NCBI GenBank assembly: GCA_946407715.1
Contig: CAMJPH010000062.1
Span: forward strand, 1 to 14,400
Length of the DNA stretch: 14,400 nt
DNA from: an uncultured Bacteroidales bacterium
GTDB lineage: Bacteria > Bacteroidota > Bacteroidia > Bacteroidales > WCHB1-69
Direction: 5' to 3'
This document shows, one piece after another, positions 8,833-14,301 of the stretch. Positions within the stretch are counted from its first letter, which is position 1. Each line of letters starts with the position of its first letter. The position numbers were made by a program, and so were the translations under genes. Below the pieces are notes generated by a model that ran no database searches, was not told the DNA's origin, and saw only the letters and a program-made list of their open reading frames with translations.

Positions 8833-8840
8833 CAAAGATA
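8833..8840 (-). promoter_or_regulatory. Bacteroidota -7 box (TATCTTTG) for recG
   Basis: The + strand reads CAAAGATA. On the - strand TATCTTTGCGGC stands 58 bp before the recG ATG, giving a leader of about 50 nt. The -33 region holds GTTTC rather than a clean TTTG. Confidence 0.6.
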
Positions 8841-8855
8841 CATTATTTTTGAAAC

Positions 8856-8872
8856 GGTGTGATGCACACACC
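8856..8872 (-). terminator. Weak hairpin after the small XRE gene
   Basis: Stem GGTGTG/CACACC with a 5-nt loop, 26 bp past the XRE stop on the - strand, followed only by GTTTC. It sits just before the recG promoter and could separate the two transcripts, but the T-run is poor. Confidence 0.3.
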
Positions 8873-8898
8873 CAAAATTCCGTATTACTTATTTCCCA

Positions 8899-9126
8899 TC
8901 AAAGGGTGTTCTCGTCCATTGAAATCCCCTCTGAAAAATCCCTGAAGAAATCGTGGCGGAGGAGCTTGGAGATGCGCACGAGCATGTCGGTGTCGATGCT
9001 GGGACGTTTGAACATCTTATAAACGTCGCTGCGCTCGCGGTGGATGGCACCAGAGAACCAGGTCACCGAGCGGCCTTGCGCCTTCAGCTCCGCCTGTATC
9101 ATCCTGCCTATGTGTATGGTGGCCAT
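8899..9126 (-). CDS. Small XRE-type helix-turn-helix protein
   Basis: A 75-aa protein, MATIHIGRMIQAELK onward. It matches a small-protein family that I recall as common in Bacteroidota: I-G-x-x-I-x-x-E-L-K, GRSVTWF, R-S-D-V-Y-K-M-F-K (recognition-helix-like), SIDTDMLVRISKLLRHDFF. The arrangement is that of a Cro/XRE helix-turn-helix with no added effector domain, so a DNA-binding regulatory role is inferred; its target is unknown. The ATG at 9126 is preferred over the TTG at 9150 because conservation starts there and GGAGGG lies 12 nt upstream. Its leader on the - strand contains the long hairpin at 9176-9289 and a likely promoter at 9389-9396, which makes a leader of about 255 nt, unusually long for so small a gene. 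Confidence 0.8.
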   Translation of the reverse strand: MATIHIGRMIQAELKAQGRSVTWFSGAIHRERSDVYKMFKRPSIDTDMLVRISKLLRHDFFRDFSEGISMDENTL

Positions 9127-9175
9127 ATTGATGTCTTTCCCTCCGAGCAAAAAAATCGTGAACTTCTTGTTATTC

Positions 9176-9289
9176 GTACCTGAGGTTCTGGACGTACCTA
9201 TACCACAAACAAAGAAAGCCCACGATTACTCGCGAGCATTTCCACTTTCTTTTGTGGTATTGTACTGAAATTGTCCAGATTTCAGGTAC
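9176..9289. repeat. Long imperfect hairpin element, copy A
   Basis: Nested complementary arms, outside to inside: GTACCTGA (9176-9183) with TCAGGTAC (9282-9289); TCTGGAC (9187-9193) with GTCCAGA (9273-9279); GTAC (9194-9197) with GTAC (9262-9265); ATACCACAAA (9200-9209) with TTTGTGGTAT (9251-9260); AGAAAG (9213-9218) with CTTTCT (9245-9250). That is about 35 pairs. The outer internal loop is GGT against TT, which allows two G-U pairs only in a + strand RNA. Copy B at 13556-13687 has the same core and loop. It may be a structured RNA, a leader element of the XRE gene, or a mobile hairpin element. Confidence 0.75.
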
Positions 9290-9295
9290 CAAAGA

Positions 9296-9311
9296 AAAGC
9301 GAAAACGCTTT
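9296..9311. repeat. Small hairpin next to element A
   Basis: AAAGCG, loop AAAA, CGCTTT, then CTAT. The matching hairpin beside element B (13695-13710) has the same loop type and is followed by TCTTTT. In + orientation they resemble weak terminators for element A and B transcripts. Confidence 0.4.
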
Positions 9312-9388
9312 CTATACCAATATGTTCAGATGATCTGTTATACCGCTGTATGGAATGATTGGTGAAACAATCCGTGAATTACAAGCGG

Positions 9389-9396
9389 CAAAGATA
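9389..9396 (-). promoter_or_regulatory. Bacteroidota -7 box (TATCTTTG), - strand
   Basis: The + strand reads CAAAGATA; on the - strand TTATCTTTGCCGC is identical in style to the purB and recG boxes. Transcription would run leftward through hairpin A toward the XRE gene (ATG at 9126). Confidence 0.5.
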
Positions 9397-9519
9397 ACAA
9401 AAATCCCGATAGGCGGGTAGTAAAAATGCGATGATGAAATAGCATCGTGGAACGCTTTCCCTGCTGAACTTTCAGCCCTGACGGCTGCTTCGCGAACGTA
9501 GCAACCAGACAAACCGACA

Positions 9520-9649
9520 CGACCAGCAAATGCACCATTCCGTTTGGCCTCCCTCCGCTAACGGAAACAACACGCACTTCCGAAACCCACTTCGCCAACG
9601 GAAAAGCGAGGCCTCGACCGGCCAAACGGAACCTCCGACTCGCAAGGGC
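9520..9649. repeat. 130-bp direct repeat, copy A
   Basis: Aligned without gaps to 13875-14004 (offset 4355), with about 15 differences by eye, roughly 88 % identity. It contains an internal 12-bp inverted repeat, TTCCGTTTGGCC (9538-9549) with GGCCAAACGGAA (9620-9631). Most differences would change the amino acid in the one frame open in both copies, so protein constraint does not explain the conservation. Confidence 0.9.
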
Positions 9650-9705
9650 AAGGGAAAACGGAACACGACAAACCTGCCAAGGCACAGAATAACGTTCCTC
9701 AACCC

Positions 9706-9733
9706 GTAGAGACGCAAAATTTTGCGTCTCTAC
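9706..9733. repeat. GTAGAGACG palindrome, copy 3 (28 bp, perfect)
   Basis: Arms GTAGAGACGCAAAA and its exact complement, no loop. Same family as the copies at 2929, 3677 and 14222. It sits about 120 bp beyond the stop of the large surface-protein gene. Confidence 0.9.
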
Positions 9734-9767
9734 AACGTCCGCCAAACATTCATCATTCTTCATTCAT

Positions 9768-9849
9768 CATTCATAATTCATAATTGAACAAAGGGCGCAG
9801 CCCCCCACGGCCACACCTTTTTGTAATGCAGAATGTTGAATTATGAATG
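9768..9849 (-). terminator. Inverted repeat with GC-rich core after the surface-protein gene
   Basis: CATTCATAATTCA (9768-9780) pairs perfectly with TGAATTATGAATG (9837-9849). Inside lie AAAGG/CCTTT (9790-9794 with 9816-9820), GCC/GGC and a small GGGC/GCCC stem. It begins 7 bp past the stop of the large gene and is a plausible 3'-end structure. The shape also fits a small non-autonomous repeat element. Confidence 0.45.
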
Positions 9850-9855
9850 CAGAAT

Positions 9856-12800
9856 TTAATCGCGCAGGCAGCGGACGGAAAACCAGCTGGTCGTGTAGTA
9901 GCTTTTGCGACCCAACGCGGCGTCATTGGAGCCCAGATAGCGTGCCCACGCGCCTCTGCCACCCATCGTAGCACTCCAGAAGTAGGTGAGGCTACTGCCA
10001 CTAGGGCCGGTCAAACTGTGGCCGAAGCCGCCGGCAGGCAATGCACCGAAACCGGTGGCGTTGTTGGTACTCGGCTCATTACCCACCGCACAGTCGTTCG
10101 TACTGGGGTTCCAACCCGTTTGGGAAGCCAAGGCTTTAGCAATATTATTCTCAACACCATTACATCGGTATGCGCTATTACTGCGTACTGTTTCCTCCAT
10201 TTCATCCCATTCCGTGTCGCTCGGCACATGCCAACCAACTGGACATATACCCATCACTCCAGATGGATTGGTAGAGGAACTGGAAGTGCCATGCATCACC
10301 GCCGCCCAGTTGTAAAGGAGTCCGTATCCATTCGGTGACTCACAATAGTAAGCCACTGTAGATGAAGGGTTATCACCTGAATGAAACATTTCCGTTCCAT
10401 CCGCATAGTGCGTGGTCTGCAAATTCTCTTTCATCCAGCATTGATCTTCAATTTTGACAGTATGGTAAACATTGTTATCATAGTCAGTTACTGTCACCGA
10501 ACCTCCGCATTTATGGTAGGTGAATTGGATTGTTGCTCCGTATGCGATTCCCGTATCGTTTATGGCATACGCACGAACATAGTAGGATTGGTTATTGGTC
10601 ATGTTGGGAAGAAATGTTGCGAACTGTAGGGTGTTCCCACTCACCGATACACGATACTCCGTGGTGTCAGGCATAGTGGAAGAAATGCTATAGCAGAAAC
10701 CCTTGTCCGTGATAGGCAGTCCTCCAGTAGAGTTTACTTTTCCTGTACATTTTCCAAGTCCAGAAGCAGAAAGAGTGGCCACTTCAGGTACTGTATTGGC
10801 CAAAGTGGTCACAGGTATCCGTTCACTGTTGGCTTGCTGCCCGATATTGTTTCTGGCATACGCCCACACGTAGTAGGTCGTATTCGGTGTAAGCCCGGAA
10901 ATTATGGTGTCGAACGTTCCTGAACCAGATCCTATAGGAATATAGGTGTCTTCTTCGCTCGGGATGGGCGTGGTGGAATAGCCAATCCCCCTTTCAACTA
11001 CCGGATAAGAACCCTCGTTAGTCACATTGCCACTACATGTGAACGAAGTGTAGGTTATTCCTGTGGGAGTTAAGATTTCCACTGAAGGGGGCAGATATGC
11101 CAATGTGCTGAACACCCTATCCTCGCCATAGTTGGTGCCCACGCTGTTTGTGGCGTAGGCACGCACATGATAGACGGTGTTGTCGGTCAGTCCTGTCATG
11201 GTGCAAGTAAAAGTTCCCAAACCACTTCCAGTGTATTCAGCAATGCTGTCATGTTGAATGGTGGGATTTTCGTTCAACCCGAAACACAAACCCTTTTTCG
11301 TGACGGATGACCCACCGGCGAAAGTAACATTTCCGCCGCACATGGCCGAGGTGTATGTTATGTTAGTCACTGTGTTATTCGTGGTCACCCGAGGTGGTGT
11401 TTTTGATGATACAAACGTAAAAATGCTATCTGCTATTTTTGTTCCGACACTGTTGGTGGCATACGCCCGCACATAAAAGGTCTTGTTGGCATCCAAAGAA
11501 TCGATGGCAACGGTTGCGGAGAAAGCCCCTTCTGAAACAACGTCAACCGTAAAATTTCTCCAAATAGAGGGATCGCTATCGACAGCTCTGTAGGAAAAGC
11601 CACGTGCCAGTAACATAGAACAGCCATCATTAACCACATTGCCGTGGAAAGTGGCGGTGTAAGGAAGAATGTTTGTAACACTGTCCATAGTGACGGTGGG
11701 GAATGTAGGCGTATTACAGATGGTCGTGGTGAAACTCACTGTATCACCGTACGCCGTCCCCACACTGTTGGTCACGTATGCACGGACATAGTAGGTGGTT
11801 CCGGGATTCAAACCGATAGCCGTTGAAGTGAAAGGTCCAACCGTTGACCCATCATTGGTATGGCTGTCCGTAACATACGGAGGATAGGACGTGCTCCAGC
11901 AAATACCACGGGCAATAATGCTCCCATTACCATCGGAAATCACATTTCCGCCACCCACGGCACTGTTCACCCCCACGTAAGTCATGGGAGAAGTGGTTAC
12001 ACTACCCAGTGTCTGTGCCGGAATCGGTTGGTCCAGATTCTCCTCCAGCTCCTCAATCCTGCTCTGCAAACTGTCAATGGTGCTATACAACGCAGCCAAT
12101 GCATTGTTCATCGCAGCCAATTGATTGGAGAGCTCCACCTCGGTGATGTAGTGTGAATCGTTGGTAAAAGCACTCACATTGGTGGGCACACTCGGGATGG
12201 TCGGTTTGTTGAGAATTGCCGCCACACCTGTCGTGGCATTCCAATCGGCGTTCATTTGCGCGGGAACATCGTTGGCGGTAATGTAACCCGCGTCATTGGT
12301 GAAGGCAGACACGTTCGTAGGAATACCTGCCGCCGCCTGCACGTCCGCAGCAGTGATATAGCCCGCATCGTTGATGAAAGCGGAAACGCTGTCAGGAACG
12401 GTCGGAATCATCGGACGGTTGCTCAACGAGTTATAATCCCCATCAAACAAGGTCGGGCGGTTGCTCAAATCATTATAGTTGCCGCTAAACAGCACTGGTT
12501 TGTTACTCAACGAGTTATAGTCGCCATCGAATAGGGAGGGTTTGTTGGTCAGGTCATTGTAGTTGCCACTGAAAAGGGTCGGTTTGTTGGTCAGGTCGTT
12601 ATAGCTGCCACTGAAGAGAGTTGGTTTGTTGGTCAGGTCGTTGTAGTTTTTGTCCCAAGCGTTAAACTGCGGGTCTGTCTCGGTGTAGCTGGAGAGATAA
12701 CCAGCATCGTTAGTGAAAGTGCTCACGTTCGTGGGAATTGCAGGTACAGAGTCCTTAGTGATGTAGCCCGCATCGTTGATGAAAGCACTCACGTTCGTCG

Positions 12801-13311
12801 GCACAGAATCCATCGTGATGTAACCCGCATCATTCGTTAATTCGCCGACAGTTTGCGGAATTTGCGGACGGTTCGTCAAGTCGTTGTAGTCGCCGCTGAA
12901 ACCATTGCCCGCTTCCTTGGAATACAGCGCATACGGCACGCTCAGCAGCTGCTGCTCGCTCGAAATCGTGTAATTGGTGCCGCCGTTCGGATCAATCTCA
13001 GTTTTCAGAAAATAAGGACCGTTTGCCCAGTCTATACTAACGATGGAACCTTCCAGCAAGTTTCCACTTCCAATGGATATTGTCACCAAGCCGTTGGCAT
13101 TGGTTATGGCGGTGTGCGTCTCCCGAAAGACTATGCTGCCGTTGACCCCGCCTTGCATCAGGCTGATTCGGATTCCAACAGGGGAATCGGTGACCAGCGC
13201 GTTGCTAGCGTTCCGCACTACCGCTTGGTAGCTGAACTTCTCCGGCGTCTGCGCGAAGAGAGAGACGGCGCAGAGCACGGTGATGATGATTAATGTAATA
13301 GATCTTTTCAT
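9856..13311 (-). CDS. Large secreted fibre-like surface protein with tail-fibre repeats, FN3-like repeats and C-terminal Fib_succ_major domain
   Basis: The protein has 1151 aa from the ATG at 13311. Residues 1-20 are a signal peptide (MKRSITLIIITVL, then LFAQ). Residues about 22-145 are a Bacteroidota N-terminal module (FSYQAVVRNASNALV...). About 150-385 hold phage-tail-fibre-like repeats of two kinds, NVSAFTNDAGYIT and YNDLTNKPTLFSG. About 388-430 are a heptad-rich coiled coil (SLQSRIEELEENL). About 435-930 comprise five FN3-like repeats of ~100 aa, each ending like TYYVRAYVTNSVGTAYG. Residues 935-1151 match the Fibrobacter succinogenes major paralogous domain (CWMKENL, LYNWAAV, CPVGWHVPSDTEW, FWSAT, SVRCLRD). 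This order suggests a trimeric or fibrous adhesin or glycan-binding surface protein; the function is inferred. I see no type IX sorting domain. The frame extends to 13425, but the signal peptide fixes the start at 13311. Confidence 0.88.
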   Translation of the reverse strand: MKRSITLIIITVLCAVSLFAQTPEKFSYQAVVRNASNALVTDSPVGIRISLMQGGVNGSIVFRETHTAITNANGLVTISIGSGNLLEGSIVSIDWANGPYFLKTEIDPNGGTNYTISSEQQLLSVPYALYSKEAGNGFSGDYNDLTNRPQIPQTVGELTNDAGYITMDSVPTNVSAFINDAGYITKDSVPAIPTNVSTFTNDAGYLSSYTETDPQFNAWDKNYNDLTNKPTLFSGSYNDLTNKPTLFSGNYNDLTNKPSLFDGDYNSLSNKPVLFSGNYNDLSNRPTLFDGDYNSLSNRPMIPTVPDSVSAFINDAGYITAADVQAAAGIPTNVSAFTNDAGYITANDVPAQMNADWNATTGVAAILNKPTIPSVPTNVSAFTNDSHYITEVELSNQLAAMNNALAALYSTIDSLQSRIEELEENLDQPIPAQTLGSVTTSPMTYVGVNSAVGGGNVISDGNGSIIARGICWSTSYPPYVTDSHTNDGSTVGPFTSTAIGLNPGTTYYVRAYVTNSVGTAYGDTVSFTTTICNTPTFPTVTMDSVTNILPYTATFHGNVVNDGCSMLLARGFSYRAVDSDPSIWRNFTVDVVSEGAFSATVAIDSLDANKTFYVRAYATNSVGTKIADSIFTFVSSKTPPRVTTNNTVTNITYTSAMCGGNVTFAGGSSVTKKGLCFGLNENPTIQHDSIAEYTGSGLGTFTCTMTGLTDNTVYHVRAYATNSVGTNYGEDRVFSTLAYLPPSVEILTPTGITYTSFTCSGNVTNEGSYPVVERGIGYSTTPIPSEEDTYIPIGSGSGTFDTIISGLTPNTTYYVWAYARNNIGQQANSERIPVTTLANTVPEVATLSASGLGKCTGKVNSTGGLPITDKGFCYSISSTMPDTTEYRVSVSGNTLQFATFLPNMTNNQSYYVRAYAINDTGIAYGATIQFTYHKCGGSVTVTDYDNNVYHTVKIEDQCWMKENLQTTHYADGTEMFHSGDNPSSTVAYYCESPNGYGLLYNWAAVMHGTSSSSTNPSGVMGICPVGWHVPSDTEWDEMEETVRSNSAYRCNGVENNIAKALASQTGWNPSTNDCAVGNEPSTNNATGFGALPAGGFGHSLTGPSGSSLTYFWSATMGGRGAWARYLGSNDAALGRKSYYTTSWFSVRCLRD
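12412..12648 (-). repeat. 42-bp coding tandem repeats (YNDLTNKPTLFSG type)
   Basis: Six consecutive 14-residue units: YNDLTNKPTLFSGS, YNDLTNKPTLFSGN, YNDLTNKPSLFDGD, YNSLSNKPVLFSGN, YNDLSNRPTLFDGD, and YNSLSNRPMIP as a last partial unit. Two unit types alternate in the second half. Synonymous differences between units show they are not recent slippage products. They lie between NDAGYIT-type repeats. Such repeats form the shafts of phage tail-fibre-like proteins. Confidence 0.85.
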
Positions 13312-13347
13312 ATTTTTACGATTTAGTTTGTATTTTCGTTTTTTTAT

Positions 13348-13399
13348 CCCAGAGCTCACTGCGTTCACCCTGGGTTGACACGTGTCGGGCTTGCAGCCC
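13348..13399. repeat. Cluster of three small hairpins in the surface-protein gene leader
   Basis: CCCAG...CTGGG (13348-13352 with 13370-13374), the palindrome GACACGTGTC (13377-13386) and GGGCT-TGC-AGCCC (13387-13399) follow each other directly, 37 bp before the ATG on the - strand. They would fold in the mRNA leader. Confidence 0.55.
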
Positions 13400-13422
13400 T
13401 CTTGGTATAAGGAATTGTCTTT

Positions 13423-13487
13423 CATAGTCCTTTATCGTCCTTTCATCGTCCTTTCATCGTTCTTTCATCGTTCTTTCGTCGTCTTTT
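13423..13487. repeat. Tandem 11-bp repeat, about six units
   Basis: Units of the form CATCGTTCTTT: CATAGTCCTTT, ATCGTCCTTT (10 bp), CATCGTCCTTT, CATCGTTCTTT twice, CGTCGTCTTTT. The array lies between hairpin B and the surface-protein gene, about 112 bp before its ATG. The two middle units are identical. Similar CTTCATCG runs recur at 14011-14037. Confidence 0.85.
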
Positions 13488-13555
13488 CGCTAAATTCGCA
13501 AAATTCGCCGTAACAAAACACAAAGAAAGTGGAGCTTCTATCCGACAGCATCCAC

Positions 13556-13687
13556 GAAGTAGGGTCTGGACTCCCTGATTACAAGATACTGAAGAACAAG
13601 CCCCACCGATTGGCAATAAACACACAATTGGTAAGCTTGATTTCCGAATATCCGTGTAATCGTCAGCAAATTGTCCAGATTTACTTC
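13556..13687. repeat. Long imperfect hairpin element, copy B
   Basis: Nested arms: GAAGTA (13556-13561) with TACTTC (13682-13687); TCTGGAC (13565-13571) with GTCCAGA (13673-13679); CTGATTACA (13575-13583) with TGTAATC-gt-CAG (13655-13666); GATA (13585-13588) with TATC (13649-13652); AAGC (13598-13601) with GCTT (13635-13638); ACCGATT (13605-13611) with AATTGGT (13626-13632, one G-U). A further TATCCG/CGGATA pair (13539-13544 with 13690-13695) lies outside. Core helix, flanking AAATT and the GGG/TT loop match copy A, while the neighbouring helices differ in sequence but still pair. Confidence 0.75.
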
Positions 13688-13694
13688 GACGGAT

Positions 13695-13710
13695 AAGCGA
13701 AAACTCGCTT
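13695..13710 (+). terminator. Small hairpin with T-rich tail next to element B
   Basis: AAGCGA, loop AAAC, TCGCTT, then TCTTTT. It resembles a weak + strand terminator directly after hairpin B and corresponds to 9296-9311 beside hairpin A. Confidence 0.35.
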
Positions 13711-13720
13711 TCTTTTCAAT

Positions 13721-13755
13721 AAAAAACCGTTGCTCGCCTTTCAGCAAACAACGGT
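13721..13755 (-). terminator. Hairpin plus T-run on the - strand
   Basis: On the - strand ACCGTTG pairs with CAACGGT (13749-13755 with 13726-13732), the inner TTGCT/GGCGA can extend the stem with wobbles, and a run of six T follows. It has the shape of an intrinsic terminator for a leftward transcript. It starts 1 bp after the - strand -7 box, so a transcript from that box would lack part of the left arm. Confidence 0.5.
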
Positions 13756-13756
13756 G

Positions 13757-13764
13757 CAAAAATA
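13757..13764 (-). promoter_or_regulatory. Bacteroidota -7 box (TATTTTTG), - strand
   Basis: The + strand reads CAAAAATA. It is the best -7 match upstream of the surface-protein gene, about 445 bp before its ATG, and corresponds in place to the box at 9389 in the other flank. A nearer, imperfect box (TTTCTTTG, + strand CAAAGAAA at 13521-13528) is an alternative. Confidence 0.4.
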
Positions 13765-13874
13765 CAAATTTTCAGAGACGCTACAGGGTGACCGATTTTT
13801 TTTTCGTTTCGCGGCGAACCATCCGAACCCCTCACCCGATCCATTTCCCCGCGCCGCGAATCAGGAAACCGTCC

Positions 13875-14004
13875 CGACCAGCAAATGCACCATTCCGTTT
13901 GGCCACCCTCCACAATCGAAAACAACACGCATTACCGAAAACCACTTCGCCAACGTTAAAACGATGCCTTGACCGTCCAAACGGAACCTCCGTCTCGCAA
14001 GGGC
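13875..14004. repeat. 130-bp direct repeat, copy B
   Basis: Partner of 9520-9649, ungapped, about 88 % identical. The internal inverted repeat is kept with one mismatch: TTCCGTTTGGCC (13893-13904) with GTCCAAACGGAA (13975-13986). Confidence 0.9.
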
Positions 14005-14144
14005 TCCTATCATCGTCGCTTCATCGCTTCATCGTCCAATTTCCCGCGAAACCACGACTTCAAAATTTACAATTGCAATACTAATAGTTAATGTAACATT
14101 TGTAAACAACTGATTCCCAGCGAGAAAAAAAATACGCAAAACCC

Positions 14145-14175
14145 TTGACAAACGGGATGTTTTGTTGTATCTTTG
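14145..14175 (+). promoter_or_regulatory. Bacteroidota promoter (TTG - 20 bp - TATCTTTG)
   Basis: TTG at 14145-14147 and TATCTTTG at 14168-14175 with a 20-bp spacer: the most complete promoter in the window. The start should lie near 14182, giving a leader of about 120 nt that contains palindrome copy 4. Confidence 0.7.
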
Positions 14176-14221
14176 CCATCGGAAATGCAGTTGAACAATG
14201 GGGCATTTGTGTTCCCGTTTC

Positions 14222-14245
14222 AGAGACGCGCCATGGCACGTCTCT
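14222..14245. repeat. GTAGAGACG palindrome, copy 4 (24 bp, degenerate)
   Basis: AGAGACG and CGTCTCT arms around CGCCATGGCA with one mismatched pair. The right side continues as TAC like the other copies, the left side does not. It lies inside the predicted leader of the last gene, 57 bp before its ATG. Confidence 0.8.
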
Positions 14246-14301
14246 ACGGACGACCGTCAGACTGGAACGAACAAAAATAACAAACCTAAACAAAAAAAAC
14301 A

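Larger units (their letters stand above)
9127..9855. other. Gene-free 729-bp repeat region between the XRE gene and the large surface-protein gene
   Basis: No credible gene. From left to right it holds: a GGAGGG site and a 7-A run; the long hairpin A (9176-9289); a small AAAGCG/CGCTTT hairpin (9296-9311); a - strand TATCTTTG box (9389-9396); a CAGCC/GGCTG hairpin near 9475; the 130-bp direct repeat A (9520-9649); palindrome copy 3 (9706-9733); and an inverted repeat around a GC-rich core (9768-9849). An open - strand frame across 9338-9763 was examined and rejected. Confidence 0.8.
13312..14301. other. Gene-free 990-bp region upstream of the surface-protein gene and before the last gene
   Basis: From left to right: a leader with three GC-rich hairpins (13348-13399); a tandem 11-bp array (13423-13487); hairpin element B (13556-13687); a small hairpin (13695-13710); a hairpin with A-run (13721-13755); a - strand TATTTTTG box (13757-13764); repeat B (13875-14004); an AT-rich stretch; and the + strand promoter (14145-14175) and palindrome copy 4 (14222-14245) of the last gene. 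No frame in it matches a family I know. Confidence 0.75.

Noticed and set aside
9338..9763. Open - strand frame of 141 codons across repeat A
   Set aside because: It runs through a dispersed repeat and palindrome copy 3. In the aligned part of repeat B most nucleotide differences change the amino acid, so there is no protein constraint, and no ribosome site or known domain is present.
12412..12648. Regularly spaced repeats that could suggest a CRISPR array
   Set aside because: They are 42-bp in-frame coding repeats with no unique spacers, and no cas genes are present.
13312..13425. 38-residue N-terminal extension of the surface protein
   Set aside because: It precedes a clear signal peptide at 13311 and is encoded by hairpin-forming leader sequence.
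13514..13696. Open + strand frame through hairpin B that reads rather protein-like (DSIHEVGSGLPDYKILK)
   Set aside because: It lies almost wholly within the hairpin, lacks an ATG and a good promoter, and copy A has no matching frame. I could not assign it to any transposase or other family.
13538..13759. Open - strand frame of 73 codons through hairpin B
   Set aside because: It overlaps the hairpin, the small hairpin and the terminator-like stem. No counterpart exists in copy A.
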